Origin: Adineta vaga
Taxonomy: Eukaryota; Rotifera
Assembly: GCA_021613535.1 (NCBI GenBank)
Contig: CP075492.1
Span: 5,022,001 to 5,086,000 of the forward strand
DNA length: 64,000 nucleotides
Reading direction: 5' to 3'
Under the pieces are notes generated by a model. That model was given only the letters and a program-made list of their open reading frames with translations, did no database searches and was not told where the DNA came from. Position 1 is the first letter of the stretch; each line of letters begins with the position of its first letter. Of this stretch, positions 35,287-47,355 are shown one piece after another. The position numbers and the translations under genes are program-made.

Positions 35287-38200
35287 TTATGTATCGGATG
35301 TTGAGATAGTCACTATTGGTGGTGGTCGTTGTGATGACATTTTAACTCGATCCATAGCAGTCATAATCCAATTCATCGCAGGAATCGACTAAAAGAAATG
35401 ATATTTATACATATCAAAAAATTATTCTTATTCATCTAAGTACATACTTGTTTCGATTGTGCGTTCAAACTATCAATTACAGTACGCATTTGATTACTTT
35501 TACGTTTTAAATTTTCAATTTCAGCTTTAAGTTCATCTGTTTCTGAAAATCTATAGATTAAATTCACATTTAAATCTCCTCAATAGAATGATATAAACAT
35601 TAAACATACGTTGGTACGATTAGAGTCGAACTATCACAATACATTCGATCAACAAAAGTTCGTGTATAATTGTATGTAGCAGCATTTTCAAAATCTGTCC
35701 AATCACAATCCATTTGTTTTGTAGCCAAACGCTCTAAATCCAAGAACTGATTTTGTATTTTTTCAAAGATTTCTAACTTACTAAATACTCGTACAACATT
35801 TCCACGTCGAAGACAATACTTTATCAATGTACAAAAATAACCCACTATTGACAGAGGTGGATAGGCGAATAAAGGTTGTTCAAAATAATCACGAATTAAT
35901 TCATATCGTTGATAACGCCAGAAATATTCAGATTTCTCTTGTACATCATTGATCGTAAAACTAAATAATATAATTTACAAATCTTGACTTTCCAATTTTA
36001 CTTACTTGAAAACAGCAATCAACAAATTGAGAATCAGAATATTAATGAAAAGCATATGAAAAGCAAGTAGTATATGATTGATCGTTGCTTCAGCAATTGC
36101 ATCTTTAGTACTGGATTCTGAATCAATAATATCTTATTATAGAAAAATAGATATAGACTATCGATATTCTTTACAAATATTAATCTTCTTACCATCTAAA
36201 TCCTGTCTTTCGTCATCAACAATTGAATATAAAAACCAATAAGGTCGATATAAAATACTAGCCGATAAATGCTTTGCATTCAATTCAATATTCGCATATC
36301 TTGTCAATGATCGTGATACAATGCCATATGCCGCAATACAAACAAAAATAATATAAATAAATCCAATCAAATCTCGTAACTAAAACATGAATAGTATAAT
36401 TTGATGTCAATTAATTTTAATACATACCATATTTCTTATCATGAATAATTTTGGTCCAAGAAGTTTAATAGCACTTACAAAACGTAGTGAAAATAGAAAC
36501 CATACTTCTAAATCAATTGCTAAGATAATTCTATAGAGAAAAATCAATACAATAATAGATTATTTATCATTGTAGAAATACCTAGCTGATGTGAATAGAT
36601 CTGATCGAGTTCTTGAAACAAATTTAAGTCCAATACCAATATAAAACAGAACATATGGTAATGCATATACACCTAGCATCCATACATCAGTTTGATGCCA
36701 CCGTTCTAACATTTGTGTTAAATATTCGAACAAATGCTATATTCAAAAGAGATATATTAACATTTTAATGAACGAAATTTATATTACCTTTCGAATATCT
36801 TCAATAAGCATGGCAGAAATAGTAATAATTACATAGATTTCAGTCCAATGTATTCTTGTTTCTGAAGATTTCATTTCAAATAGCATCATATTGCTAAAGG
36901 CAAGTAGCATCCAAATGTAGAACAACTATATATATATAACAATGATTTATACATGTGAAAGAAGAAACACATACGAAATCGTAACACATTCTAACGAGAG
37001 GTGTACGGTGAAATTCTCGCACTTTTTGAAAATAATTCAATTTGGTACCGTCTTGATCTTTGATACCTTCCCATCTAAATAAATTCGTTTAGTGAAAATC
37101 TAGTTTTCAATCATCTTAATAATAAAATGTATACCGTCGTTTAGAAAACGATTCTTTCTCATCTGGAGAAGTATTCAACTATATAAATAAAGAAAATTAA
37201 TATTAATCTATGAAGAAAGTTATCAATAATTCAAAACTACATTTCTTTGTGTATTCGTTTCTCTAATATCATTTCGATAGGAAAGAAACCATGGAGCAGG
37301 TAAACCAATAAATAGAAGACTTGTAACGAATGCTAACTTGGATAGTGACGATTGATTCGTAGTTTCACGTAAAACTCCACACCATTGTCGATTGAGTACT
37401 TGATCAAAACATCGACTATTAATAAATGATCTAATACGAAAATGAATTGCTACCTAAGATAATCCTGTATGATTCGATCATTGAAATTAAATGTCTTAAA
37501 AGAATCTTACTTGCATACAAGTAATATTTCCAAACAAGGGAATTTCACGTAAAAGTAATTGACAAGCTCGACGTTCACTTCGTTTATAGCAATCATCGAT
37601 ACACGCAGTGGCAAATCGTTCATAATCGTTCGATTGTTTTTGAAACTTATGTACTCGATCTAAATAACTATCTGACGTTGACATCAAACGATCAGTTATA
37701 CCAGTAGCTACAAGAGCGGCACTGATTCGAGATTTTAATTGAAGTAATAACACAAATGCCATTTCAGAATATCCTTCAACAACTGCCCATAAGAAAATAT
37801 CACGTAACATTTCTTGATTACCAAATGTTTTAGCAATAGCAAAACGTTCTAAATTTATTTGCACTGGATCTAATCCAGTGATCATTACTATAGCTGGTAA
37901 TTTAGATGGATCTTGTCCTTGAGAATTCTCTCTATTTAAATCACTCCAATGTGGCTTCTCCGGTGGTTGATATGGTGATACTGTTGTATATTTCTTTAAA
38001 CATATCAATCGTTTATACAAAGAATGAAGTTTAGTACGTAAATCTATTTCAAGACGATCACTTGCTGATCGTACACGAAAGAATGATTCAGCATAAGGTC
38101 CAATAAGTCGGTAATAAAGATGATCGAGATCACTAAGTGAATAGACATGATCAGAATTCTAATATAGAAAAACATACAGAATATATACAAAAAGAACTTC

Positions 38201-40417
38201 TTATTGCGAACAGTATATAATTACCTTACGATGTTCATTTGTGATACGATATAAATGAGTAATAAGAAATTTAAGAGCATATGAAGCACGTATATTTGCT
38301 TCGTCAATTTCATATTTTGTAATATCATCTAATGTTAAAGATTGTTGTTTACTATGATCAGCTTGAATTCTAATTTTATTTCTATCAACTTGTAAAGTTA
38401 ATATCGCAGCTCGAAGTGATGCAATTATATCTTGTGCCATATTTCTATCCGGAGTCTTCTTAAAATTGATATATTCACTTGTTTCAAGTACATCGTATTG
38501 TCGTCGAAGGAAATAGTCGACAAATGCAGGACGATTCGTTATTAATGCTTTTTCGAACAAGTCAACATTCCACATTGGATTATTTTTAAATATCTGTATA
38601 TATAGATGAAGAAGAATGTAAGACATATTCAATTAGTTTCTATACCTCAGTATTTTCAAATTCATTGATACCATCTACATAATTCCATTTCACTGCTAAA
38701 TCTAACATTTTTTTTACATGATCAATTTGAATATTCGTATTTTCTCGATGCATATGAGCTAATACAAAGATGAGATTTAGTTGTATTTTGAAAAAGAAAT
38801 ATCTGAATAGCAAACAAACCTTTGAAAACAGCTAAGAAAATAGTATCAGTAAGACTAGTTTTGTCACTTAGTCGAAATAAAGTTAAATACGCTCGATTTT
38901 TTGGTAATAGGATGAATTGAATATTGGAAAAGATTTGTTCTGATAGTCTTTCATTTCTATTATGCAATAAGGTAGTCACACTCTTGAATTGACGTTCAAC
39001 TTCATCTTTTCTAGAATCAATATAAGCATGTTACTTATATCTATATCCCAATTAGATTTTCATACCCAACAGTGGAATGATTGTACGTTAATTCTAATAA
39101 ATTACCAATTGCAGTAGCTAAACGACCACTACCATGAATAATCACTACAGGACGTTCTGCATCGAGATCATGTCTAATAATTTCAAGAGAATTTAATCCA
39201 CCTTCGACAAGTATTGTTACTGTATGACATTGAGTTAGTTTTTTTAATTCTTCGACAAAAATCGAACGTGGTTTATCGGTAATATAGAATCGTTCCGTTA
39301 TTGTAGATGTACAACGTTCACCTTGACTACCATCATCGAGTAATAATAAATGCGTATGATTATTTTCAAATGTATCAGGTTGATTTTCATCTAATGTAGA
39401 CCATGAAGCAATATCATCATCTTTATCACGTCTGAGTAGTAATGGTGCTTGCATTTTAGGAATGCTTGTTCGTCTCGTTTTATTTTCAGCTAAATCTGCT
39501 TGTGCCTATAGAGAAAAAGATGTATACACGATGAAATAGTGATTATTAAAGAATCAAATACTTGTTTTCGAAGTACATGTCGTGTTCGATCAGACAAACA
39601 ACCCCAACTACTGAGTCCAATTACAGTATGAGTGGATGGCTTTTCATTGAGTAATGCATATCGTTCGACACTTTGACCAATTACTTTCGATATACCACTA
39701 TTCAAACCTGCGGTTAATATCCATACACCTTTGAATGAAAATATTCGTCTTTTTCTTTCAAAAAAAAGAATTAAATCTACCTTCAGTGGCAGCAGCTAGA
39801 CCAATACCTTCCATAAATTCTTTTTCTAATTTATCATTCATTTTAAAATATTTAGCACCACCATAGCAACTAATTAGTAAATCTGGATTCTTGTTATTTG
39901 CATCAATCTTTAATATTTCAGCCATAGTTGATAGACTTGTTCTAAATAAACGGAATTAAAATGAATTCGAAATAAAAAGAGATATTCACTTCGGTTCTTT
40001 ATTTTCGGTAGTTGTACTTGTAACTGCATTCATTGTCGTACGTGTATGATCCCATCGTACAAACTAAAGTAATCATAAACAGAGATCAAATCACACTAAT
40101 CGGACTTTTTTTGTGTATTATACCTTTGTTTTATTGTTCCATATACCGTACACAGATACGGGAACTTCAGTAGCATGTTCAAACTTTTCCCAACTTTTAC
40201 TTTCACGAAGATTAGTTAGAGGATTTTGTTCGAAACTATGAAATCGTAGACGACGACCACAAACACAAGGATCGGGAGTATTCTTCGCATTAGTTTCTTC
40301 TTCTCTTGAATATAAATGGCATGTTGAACCAAATAGTTCTCTTTCTGTAACTGCTTTAGAAATCAGTCCTATCCAAGAAAGATCTTCAATATGTTCTGTT
40401 TCATGTCTCTCAGTCAT
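35287..40417 (-). CDS. TRPM-like cation channel
   Basis: Twenty exons in coding order: 40417-40124, 40063-39990, 39941-39781, 39728-39562, 39505-39066, 39010-38820, 38758-38646, 38593-38225, 38158-37511, 37453-37241, 37178-37135, 37074-36975, 36925-36788, 36736-36582, 36530-36428, 36379-36193, 36117-36006, 35960-35610, 35550-35448, 35388-35287. Phases all agree, giving 1,354 aa without a break. The N-terminus has the TRPM SLOG-like homology region (LISCYGGAKYF, WILTAGLNSGISKVIG, HTHLLLLDDGSQG, PVVIIHGSGRLA), then helical MHR repeats and S1-S6 (about residues 830-1180). After S6 comes the TRP helix (EYFWRYQRYELIRDYF), and the end holds a short coiled coil (ETDELKAEIENLKRK) for tetramerisation. 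There is no alpha-kinase or NUDT9 domain. The pore loop reads YWFLYSIVDDE, without the usual FGxI/E filter. Probably a plasma-membrane Ca2+/Mg2+-type channel. Confidence 0.85.
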
Positions 40418-40616
40418 GATTCTAAAAATACTGAAAAAGAAAAATTTTTGTCGTTTTTCATTTTGAAAAACTTGTCAATCTTTTCTTTTTCTTCCACTTT
40501 TACATATAAGCATTGGTAACCATGGTGTAGACAACTTCCGTCAATGTCTTTTTTCTCTTTCCTGCTTTTTTTTTCTAACCATCCCTACATCATAGTGTAA
40601 TACGTGTGTTTAAATT
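40418..40616. promoter_or_regulatory. Presumed shared promoter between TRPM-like and thioredoxin-like genes
   Basis: Only 199 bp separate the two divergent start codons. The segment is rich in pyrimidine runs on the plus strand. No TATA or initiator element could be assigned; the call rests on head-to-head geometry. Confidence 0.4.
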
Positions 40617-41020
40617 ATGACGACGTTTGAGAGAATGCAACAACCTTGGACACTCCTTGATTCAAAAGAAAACGTTTTTGAGCAGATCGAGCATTACAAA
40701 GACAAACTTGTAGTGATCATATTTAATTTAAAGTAAGCTATGAAAATTTTAATGAAATATAATGAACAACTAGCTGTTGTAGTGATCTCCCACGTAATTC
40801 TATTGAACAAACACTTAAATGGTAGAGACATAAATATGAAGATTCATTCGGTACTGTTTTCTTCAAATGTTCGGTTTTACAAAAAAGTGATGAATTAGCT
40901 CGCGATTTCAAAGTAGATCAAGCACCAACAATTGTATTCTATCGGAACAATAGTGAATGTGGACGTTTAATAAAACCAACAGACGAAGAACTAATGAATA
41001 GATTAGAAGAACTTAAATAA
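40617..41020 (+). pseudogene. Thioredoxin-like protein with in-frame stop and no CxxC
   Basis: Exons 40617-40732 and 40793-41020 join in phase. The product resembles a thioredoxin fold: LLDSKENVFEQIEHYKDKLVVIIF (beta1-alpha1-beta2), then FGTVFFKCSV, the SDELARDFKVDQAPTIVFYRN segment with the conserved cis-Pro, and a C-terminal helix. The WCGPC active site that should follow beta2 is replaced by NDLPRNS. A TAG at 40,823-40,825, between KW and RHKYEDS, ends the frame after about 52 codons. Either a redox-dead relative now degraded, or a base error in a live gene. Confidence 0.6.
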
Positions 41021-41631
41021 ATGTTTGGTTTTATACTATTCAACTATCTACCCTTTTCTATTTATGATCAATATGAAAGAAAAATATATTGAAGTCTATC
41101 TGATGTACAACACTATCCTTTAAATCGAGATAAATATGTTGTTTTTCTCGTTTTTGCAGATAAATATCTACACTTTACTAATCGTATAGTAAATAAGGTT
41201 CCTTTTCGCATATAGAATCGTATCATTTTACTATAAAAACTTGTCTCTACTATAGGATTAGATATATATAGTTTATACGAAAAATATTTTCTCTCAATAA
41301 AATTTATTTTTGAATTCTATATATTTCATCAACGCATAGCGTATAAATTCTTCGGAGACAATTCACTCTGATATCATATTTTTATTGTGAATCAACAGAA
41401 TATGTAGGTTGCAAAGAATTTGCGTGGTATTTATGTATTTCGTGATTTTCAAAATAGATTACTCATGTACAGAAAAGAGAACAATCATCTTTTTAAAAGC
41501 CGGTATATTCTTTATTCGGTAATATGATCTATCTACCAAATAAATTCCCTCCTGTATCAAATTTTATCTATATAAAAGTCGTTGACATACTCATATCCAT
41601 CAGTTACAATTATACTTATTATTACACGAAA
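41021..41631. other. Intergenic, nothing recognised
   Basis: About 610 bp of AT-rich DNA; no coding signal. Confidence 0.4.
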
Positions 41632-43671
41632 ATGAACTTTTTCCTACTCACATTTGTGGTATCATATTATCCGTAGTTAATGGGCAACAATGTTCTGCAA
41701 GATTCAATCAGTCCATTATTGGCCTATGTTCATCGGTGAATAATTGCACTGGAACTCTGTTAACTTCAGATTCATGTGGTAGACAACTATGTTGTATTCC
41801 TACTAGATTACTATCAGCCCCAGGAACTTGTCTCAGAGAATATCAGTTTGATGATTTCTATAACAATACACCACGAATACGAACGCTTCGAAATATCCTC
41901 AATTATGGCATGTATACTGCTCATATATGCGACAATTGTCAAGCGAAAGCTGCGTTTCTAGCGATAGCAGCAACAATGACAAAAAACTTTTCAATAGATG
42001 AACGATCTGCTAGTGATGTTCAATTTGCTGCTGATGATAATAAATATGGAAATAGAGAGAAAGGTGATGGATCACGTTTTCGTCGCCGTGGTTTCTTTGG
42101 TCTTCGTGGAAGAACAATGTACGAACGATCAAAACAAAATTTAAACAATACAGAATCTGCTGCTCTTGTTGAAAATGCTATAGTTATTGCTGCAAAACTG
42201 TGGCAAAATCCAAATTTTATAAATGGTAATTAAAAGAAAAAGCTATTTCAAATCTATTTCATTTTTCTCCTATACTTTATGATAGAATCGTCTTTAACAC
42301 ATCATAGTGATGGATCATTCTACAAATTCTCCATGCTGTGGTAAGAAGAACTTTTATACATGATACATATCCTTTTCTTCCAATTTCTAAAGGTATAAAT
42401 TCAATGGAGATATGAAAGAACTTGCAATTGCTACGAAATATTATCAAACATTTCTTCGGCGATTTAAATGCGGTAGTGATCTATATCAAGGCGAAGGAGC
42501 AAAATGTGAATATAATAAGACTCATTCAGGCACCTGTTCGCCTGAATGTATCAAAGGTTTAGAAGATTCAAGTTCGTTTTGTGGATGCAGTGGTCCAAAA
42601 GGTCCACAATGTCCCGGTAGTCCAAAACACATTCGTTGTTGTTTAGATACATGCGCACAAGAATTAAAACTCGATCTTGGATTTGTTCTTGATGCTAGTG
42701 GTAGCATAGGTAAAGAGAATTATGAATTACAATTAAATTTCACAAAACAGTTACTTCAACAAGTAAATGTCGGTCCCAATAAAACTCATGTGGGTATTAT
42801 TAACTATTCTACTGATCGTGAGACACTAACATGGCTGAATAGAGACTATGGATTGACTGATAAACTTCGTCGTGTAGACAATGCAACATATTACGGAGAC
42901 GGTACGGACACTGCCCGTGCTCTTAAACAAGCACTTTCTGTTTTCTCATATGCACAAGGTCGTCGACAACCAGAAGAAGGCGTTACTCTAGTGATATTCG
43001 TTGTTACTGATGGTGAAAGTAATAATCAAAGCGAAACAATTCGAGCAGCAAATGAGTTAAAACGACAAGATATCACTTTGGTTAGTGTTGGTGTTGGTAA
43101 TGCACCGAATCGTGAAGAATTACTTGGTATTTGTTCATTACCAATCGATGAAAATTATTTTGCCATATCAGATTATCAAGCTCTTCTACAAAAATTGAAT
43201 CAATTCAAATCTAAAACTTGTTCTGAACCAGTAATAATTCCATCAAATACAACGATTACAGATGAAATTCAAAAAGATAAATATAAATTTTTAAAAATTA
43301 AAATTATATTTCTTGGAAACAAAACTTTAATTACAGTAACATTATTGAGAGGTAATGTGAAATTATTTTATTCATTTACAAATCGAAATCCAAAAGATCC
43401 AGCGGACTTTTTTGATTATGAAATAGAAACAAGAGATCGATCGATGACAAGAACTATTCCTAAAAAGAATAACGAAGTAACAATGGTCATTGATAAACCA
43501 GATGGAACATCCGAAGATTACGCTTATATCGGTATTAAAGGTTTAGAAGATAATAATCAATTTAAAGTACAGTTTGAGGATTGTGCAAAGGTGAACTGTC
43601 CCGCATCAAATGCAATGATGATAAAATTCAGTATTATCATGACTATTCTTTGCGGCTTGTTCGTATTATGA
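41632..43671 (+). CDS. GH19/lysozyme-like plus von Willebrand A domain protein, GPI-type tail
   Basis: Exons 41632-42225, 42286-42340, 42393-43671. A signal peptide starts at 41,632 (MNFFLLTFVV) but the frame must shift by one base near 41,671 to reach VVNGQQC; one lost base is likely. A Cys-rich knot (CTGTLLTSDSCGRQLCC) precedes a ~180-aa region with KAAFLAIAATMTKNF, GDGSRFRRRGFFGLRGRTMY and AAKLWQNP, matching the layout of glycoside hydrolase 19/lysozyme-like domains. The usual HET catalytic Glu position is TMT, so activity is doubtful. A vWA domain follows with a complete MIDAS: DASGS, GTDTARAL and TDGES. The end is hydrophobic (MMIKFSIIMTILCGLFVL), as for GPI anchoring. Likely a surface adhesive or recognition protein; the GH19 assignment is inference. 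Confidence 0.65.
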
Positions 43672-43928
43672 ATAAACTATAGCAAAAATACTATTTTATT
43701 CTTATGCATAATCGGATTCTTGCTTACATAAATTTAACCTGATTTATTATTCAATAAAAAAAGACTTTTATTAAAAGAGATGCAAAAATATGTTGAGGAT
43801 GGGTGTGGGTGTGCGTTTGGAATAAACAGAGAAGCAATACGCCCACACTCGCATGTTTATTATTTCTATATAGTTGATGTGAGTTTGAATTCCTTCTTCT
43901 TCATTCATTTTAATGTGAAAGATATAGA

Positions 43929-44296
43929 TTAATATAGTCCGTTGTCACACAGATGAAATAAGAAATACAAAAATCCACCAATATGAAGTATAACTATAAT
44001 CCAATAAATGATTTGAAAACGACGTTTACTTTTTTTATGTCGAAATAAATGCTGAGCAATGAAAGCGGCTGGCCATCCACCAAGAAAACTGAGTGAATGA
44101 AGAGTGAACTCCATAATACGCCACCAACCATTGATGACAGCGATCTTATCCCATCCATATAATAGAAAAGTATAATGATATTTATTGTAAATAAATAGAT
44201 TAACGTCAAAGGTTTCAGTTGTTCACTATAGCACAAAATTGAATCAAAATGGCAATTGTGATACAGACCAGGATTGCTTGGATCATGTTTTGTCAA
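43929..44296 (-). CDS. DUF1294 small membrane protein (frameshifted, N-terminus unresolved)
   Basis: Reading from the 3' end, the C-terminal half is a clear DUF1294 protein: WDKIAVINGWWRI, then TLHSLSFLGGWPAAFIAQHLFRHK, then a last TM helix (IIYWIIVILHIGGFLYFLF). The preceding TM (TLIYLFTINIII) is in a different frame; the shift is near 44,160, consistent with one missing base. An upstream donor near 44,346 suggests another exon, but phases could not be settled. Bacterial homologues are often fused to cold-shock domains; none is seen here. Function of the family is unknown. Confidence 0.6.
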
Positions 44297-44742
44297 GTCT
44301 ATAATGATAGAGAAATTAATTTAATAGATGATTTAAATCAAAACTTACTGGTTTTGTGTGTAAAAGTAACATACAATAACGAAATTTAAGTGACGAATAC
44401 TCAAATTTTTCTTTCAATGAATACTAAAAATCGATGGAATAATGTAAGTATGAAATTGAAAAGAGCCATAGTTCTTCAGAATTTCTTTTAGAAAATATTT
44501 TGACCGTATTCTCTTCGACTTGAGTTTCATCCTCAAGATGGCCTGCATTCTGAATATAGTGAGATCTAATAAATGAATTTCTTGATCAGAATCTTTGTCA
44601 GATGTGTATTTTGTCCATTTAGTGTTTCTGATGTCTTTCGGCTACATATACTGGAATGAAAAAATGTGATCATAATTTCTTTCTTTCTTTCTTCTCTTTT
44701 GTGCGATTTATTTTTGCATTTTCACATCAGCAAATACATCAC
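44297..44742. other. Divergent intergenic region
   Basis: Between the DUF1294 gene and the TRIM-NHL gene; may include the first exon of the former (44,347-44,400). Nothing else recognised. Confidence 0.35.
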
Positions 44743-46242
44743 ATGGCAACAGCAACTACCAAAACATATTGTATAACTTGTAATAAAGAAAAAGTGACAT
44801 ATAAATGTGGAGGATGTTCACAAGAGTTCTGTTATAAACATCTTGGCGATCATCAATTAGAACTAAGTAAACAATTTGATGAAATTGAAGTAAATCGTGA
44901 TCTCTTTCGACAAGCATTAACAGACTATATTGAACAATCAGATAATCATCAATTAATTGAACAAATTGATCGATGGGTACAACAATCCATCACAATTATT
45001 CAACAAACAGCCGAACAAACGAAACAAATATTAATTGAAACAAAAACTCAATATTTTCAAGAACTTGAAATGAAATTAAGTAAATTAACAGATCAATTAC
45101 GAAATAAACGACAAGAGAATGATTTTAATGAATTAAGTTTACATCATTTTCAAGAAGAACTCAATCAGCTAACGAAAGAACTTGCTGAATCATTGACAAT
45201 AACAATTGAAGAAGAATCGACTTCATTTATAAGTCGAATTTTTGTTGATACATCTGGTAAGATTAGCGTTCCGTATGTGCATGGAAATTTCGTACATGTA
45301 TAGATTGTTATAGGATTGTCATTATTTGATTCGGATATTGATAATAAAAATTGGGAAACACATAGTGGTTTGACAGTCGCTGGTGGAAATGGAATGGGTG
45401 ATGGATCGAATCAGTTTTTTCGACCAGTTGGCATCTTTGTTGATGAAGAAGAAACTGTCTATGTAGCTGATAATGAAAATCATCGTATTATAGAATGGAA
45501 ATCTGGTTCAAATACGGGTAAAATAGTAGCTGGTGGAAATGGACAAGGAAAGAAAACGAATCAATTAAATAGTCCAACGGATGTTATTGTTGATAAGGAT
45601 GGAACTCATTTGATTATTTGTGATCTGGGAAATAAACGAGTGATACGTTGGCCACGTCAGAATGGAGAAAATGGACAGATAATTATTTCAAATATTGATT
45701 GTTGTCGGATAACAATTGATAAAGAAGGATATTTTTATATATCTGATCGAGAGAAACATGAAGTTAAACGATGGAAAATGAATGATGCAAATGGACGAAT
45801 AGTAGCCGGTGGTAATGGGAAAGGCGATCGATTGGATCAGTTGAATAATCCAACATTTATTTTTGTCGATGGAGATCATTCTGTTTATGTATCCGATTGG
45901 GGAAATCATCGAATCGTTAAATGGACTGATGGTGCAAACGAAGGCATCGTCGTTGCAGGTGGCCACGGCAAAGGAAATAGTCTCATGCAATTAGCAAATC
46001 CTCAAGGTGTAGTTGTTGATGATATTGGTAGCGTTTTCGTAGCTGACTTTACGAATAATAGAATAATGTGTTGGTGTAAAGATGCAGTGCATGGAAATGT
46101 TGTTGTTGGAAGATATGGACAAGGTGATGAAGCAGATCAACTTAGTCGACCGATGGGTTTATCATTAAATCAACAAGGAGATCTCTATGTTGTTGACCAA
46201 TGGAATGCTCGAGTACAAAGATTCGATTTCGATCGAAAGTGA
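44743..46242 (+). CDS. TRIM-NHL-type protein: B-box, coiled coil, NHL propeller
   Basis: Exons 44743-45256 and 45314-46242. Start MATATTKTYC is taken because the zinc-binding B-box begins at once (CITCNKEKVTYKCGGCSQEFCYKHLGDH with CxxC...CxxC...C..H). A long coiled coil follows (about residues 45-150, Gln/Glu-rich). A 57-nt intron with consensus G/gtaaga and ttatag ends removes the TAG that otherwise stops the frame at 45,301-45,303; phases agree. Exon 2 encodes six NHL blades (RPVGIFVDEEETVYVADNEN and so on). There is no RING finger, so E3 ligase activity is not expected. TRIM-NHL relatives bind RNA or proteins in the cytoplasm. Confidence 0.78.
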
Positions 46243-46369
46243 AATTTTACCTAAAACAAAGAATTTCATTTAATTTTCTTGATTAGTTGTTTGATATAGA
46301 TTTCATTAAAAAAAATGAATACATAAAAGTAATCTATTAATTAAATTAATAATATTTTTAATCCATGAT

Positions 46370-46850
46370 TTATACGCTGAGGGTCAGAATCCATTGACCA
46401 TTTGATTGATACATGAGTGATCCACCAGAATCTCCTCTACACGTACTAAAACCGTTTATGAAATCAGATGCACAGAATAAAAACTTAACGATAATAAATG
46501 ACAGAATAAGTCTTACTTTGTTTGGTTTTATCTAGCTTATTTCTCCAGAATCTTTTACAATTATCCACTATTTTCACGATCGCTCGTGTTAATTGATGAT
46601 AACCTGTACCACTCATACGTTCTGAACCGGAACCGCTGACTATAACACGCGTATCATCCTGAGGATTGAGTCTAGATAAGCAAGGAACTTGTACATATCT
46701 ATTAAGTTGTACTGGCAAAGATAAATGTAGGTTAGCAATATCATTTGCCCTAGTTTTATTGTTATATTCAGGATGAATAACGATAGGTATTAGTATGAAA
46801 AACGATCAAATTTCAAGAATGAATGAGAATTATATTCTGACGAAAGTTAA
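46370..46850 (-). pseudogene. Trypsin-like serine protease remnant
   Basis: Coding order: IVIHPEYN...ANDIANLHL (catalytic Asp region), LPVQLNRYVQVPCLS, RVIVSGSGSERMSG, a GT donor near 46,516, and finally CASDFINGFSTCRGDSGGSLMYQ with the nucleophilic Ser motif GDSGG. The exon with the catalytic His (TAAHC) and the signal peptide are not found upstream, the last intron does not join in phase, and the frame stops at 46,370 soon after NGQWIL, before the usual C-terminal strand. It is therefore a truncated S1-family protease. Confidence 0.6.
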
Positions 46851-47355
46851 TGACGCATACTTTTTTGGAAGCGAATTTGCAATGAGTGGAACATACCGGT
46901 TTATCTTCCTTAGTATTAATATTTTTTATTCTCATCTATTATAATATTTGATAAACAAATGTCTCTCTCAGAGTTTGAAAGTCATTTCAAAACTTAAAAC
47001 AGTCATATGATTTAAAAATTCATGGAAAAAACCTTTGTGAAAACCTCAATATTTTGTCGTATGAATACTATATGACTGATCTCTTGGTCAAGTTGAAGTT
47101 TTTTTCGACATTTAAATTTTGTTTTCAATTATATTTTGATGAATTTTTCTTTTATCTGAAGTATTTAAGAAAAAAGCTATTATTGAGAGTAGAAATACTC
47201 TGTCACACTTACTAGTGAAAATGCACTTTGGTTCTTGTCTCTCTATATCAATAAGTGCTTTTAGAAGAAAAATGAAATAGTCACTTCAGTATAGAAAAAA
47301 CTTTCAGGACGAATAGATAAAAACATTAAAATCTAGAGCACATTCATTTGTTACC
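46851..47355. other. Intergenic, nothing recognised
   Basis: About 500 bp of AT-rich sequence between the divergent protease remnant and the next NHL gene. Confidence 0.4.

Noticed and set aside
43800-43860. gggtgtgggtgtgcg as telomere-type repeat (bdelloid telomeres use TGTGGG-like units)
   Set aside because: Only one or two imperfect units; no array.
45301-45303. In-frame TAG between the coiled-coil and NHL parts, read first as a pseudogene stop
   Set aside because: It lies inside a 57-nt intron with consensus splice sites that rejoin the frame.
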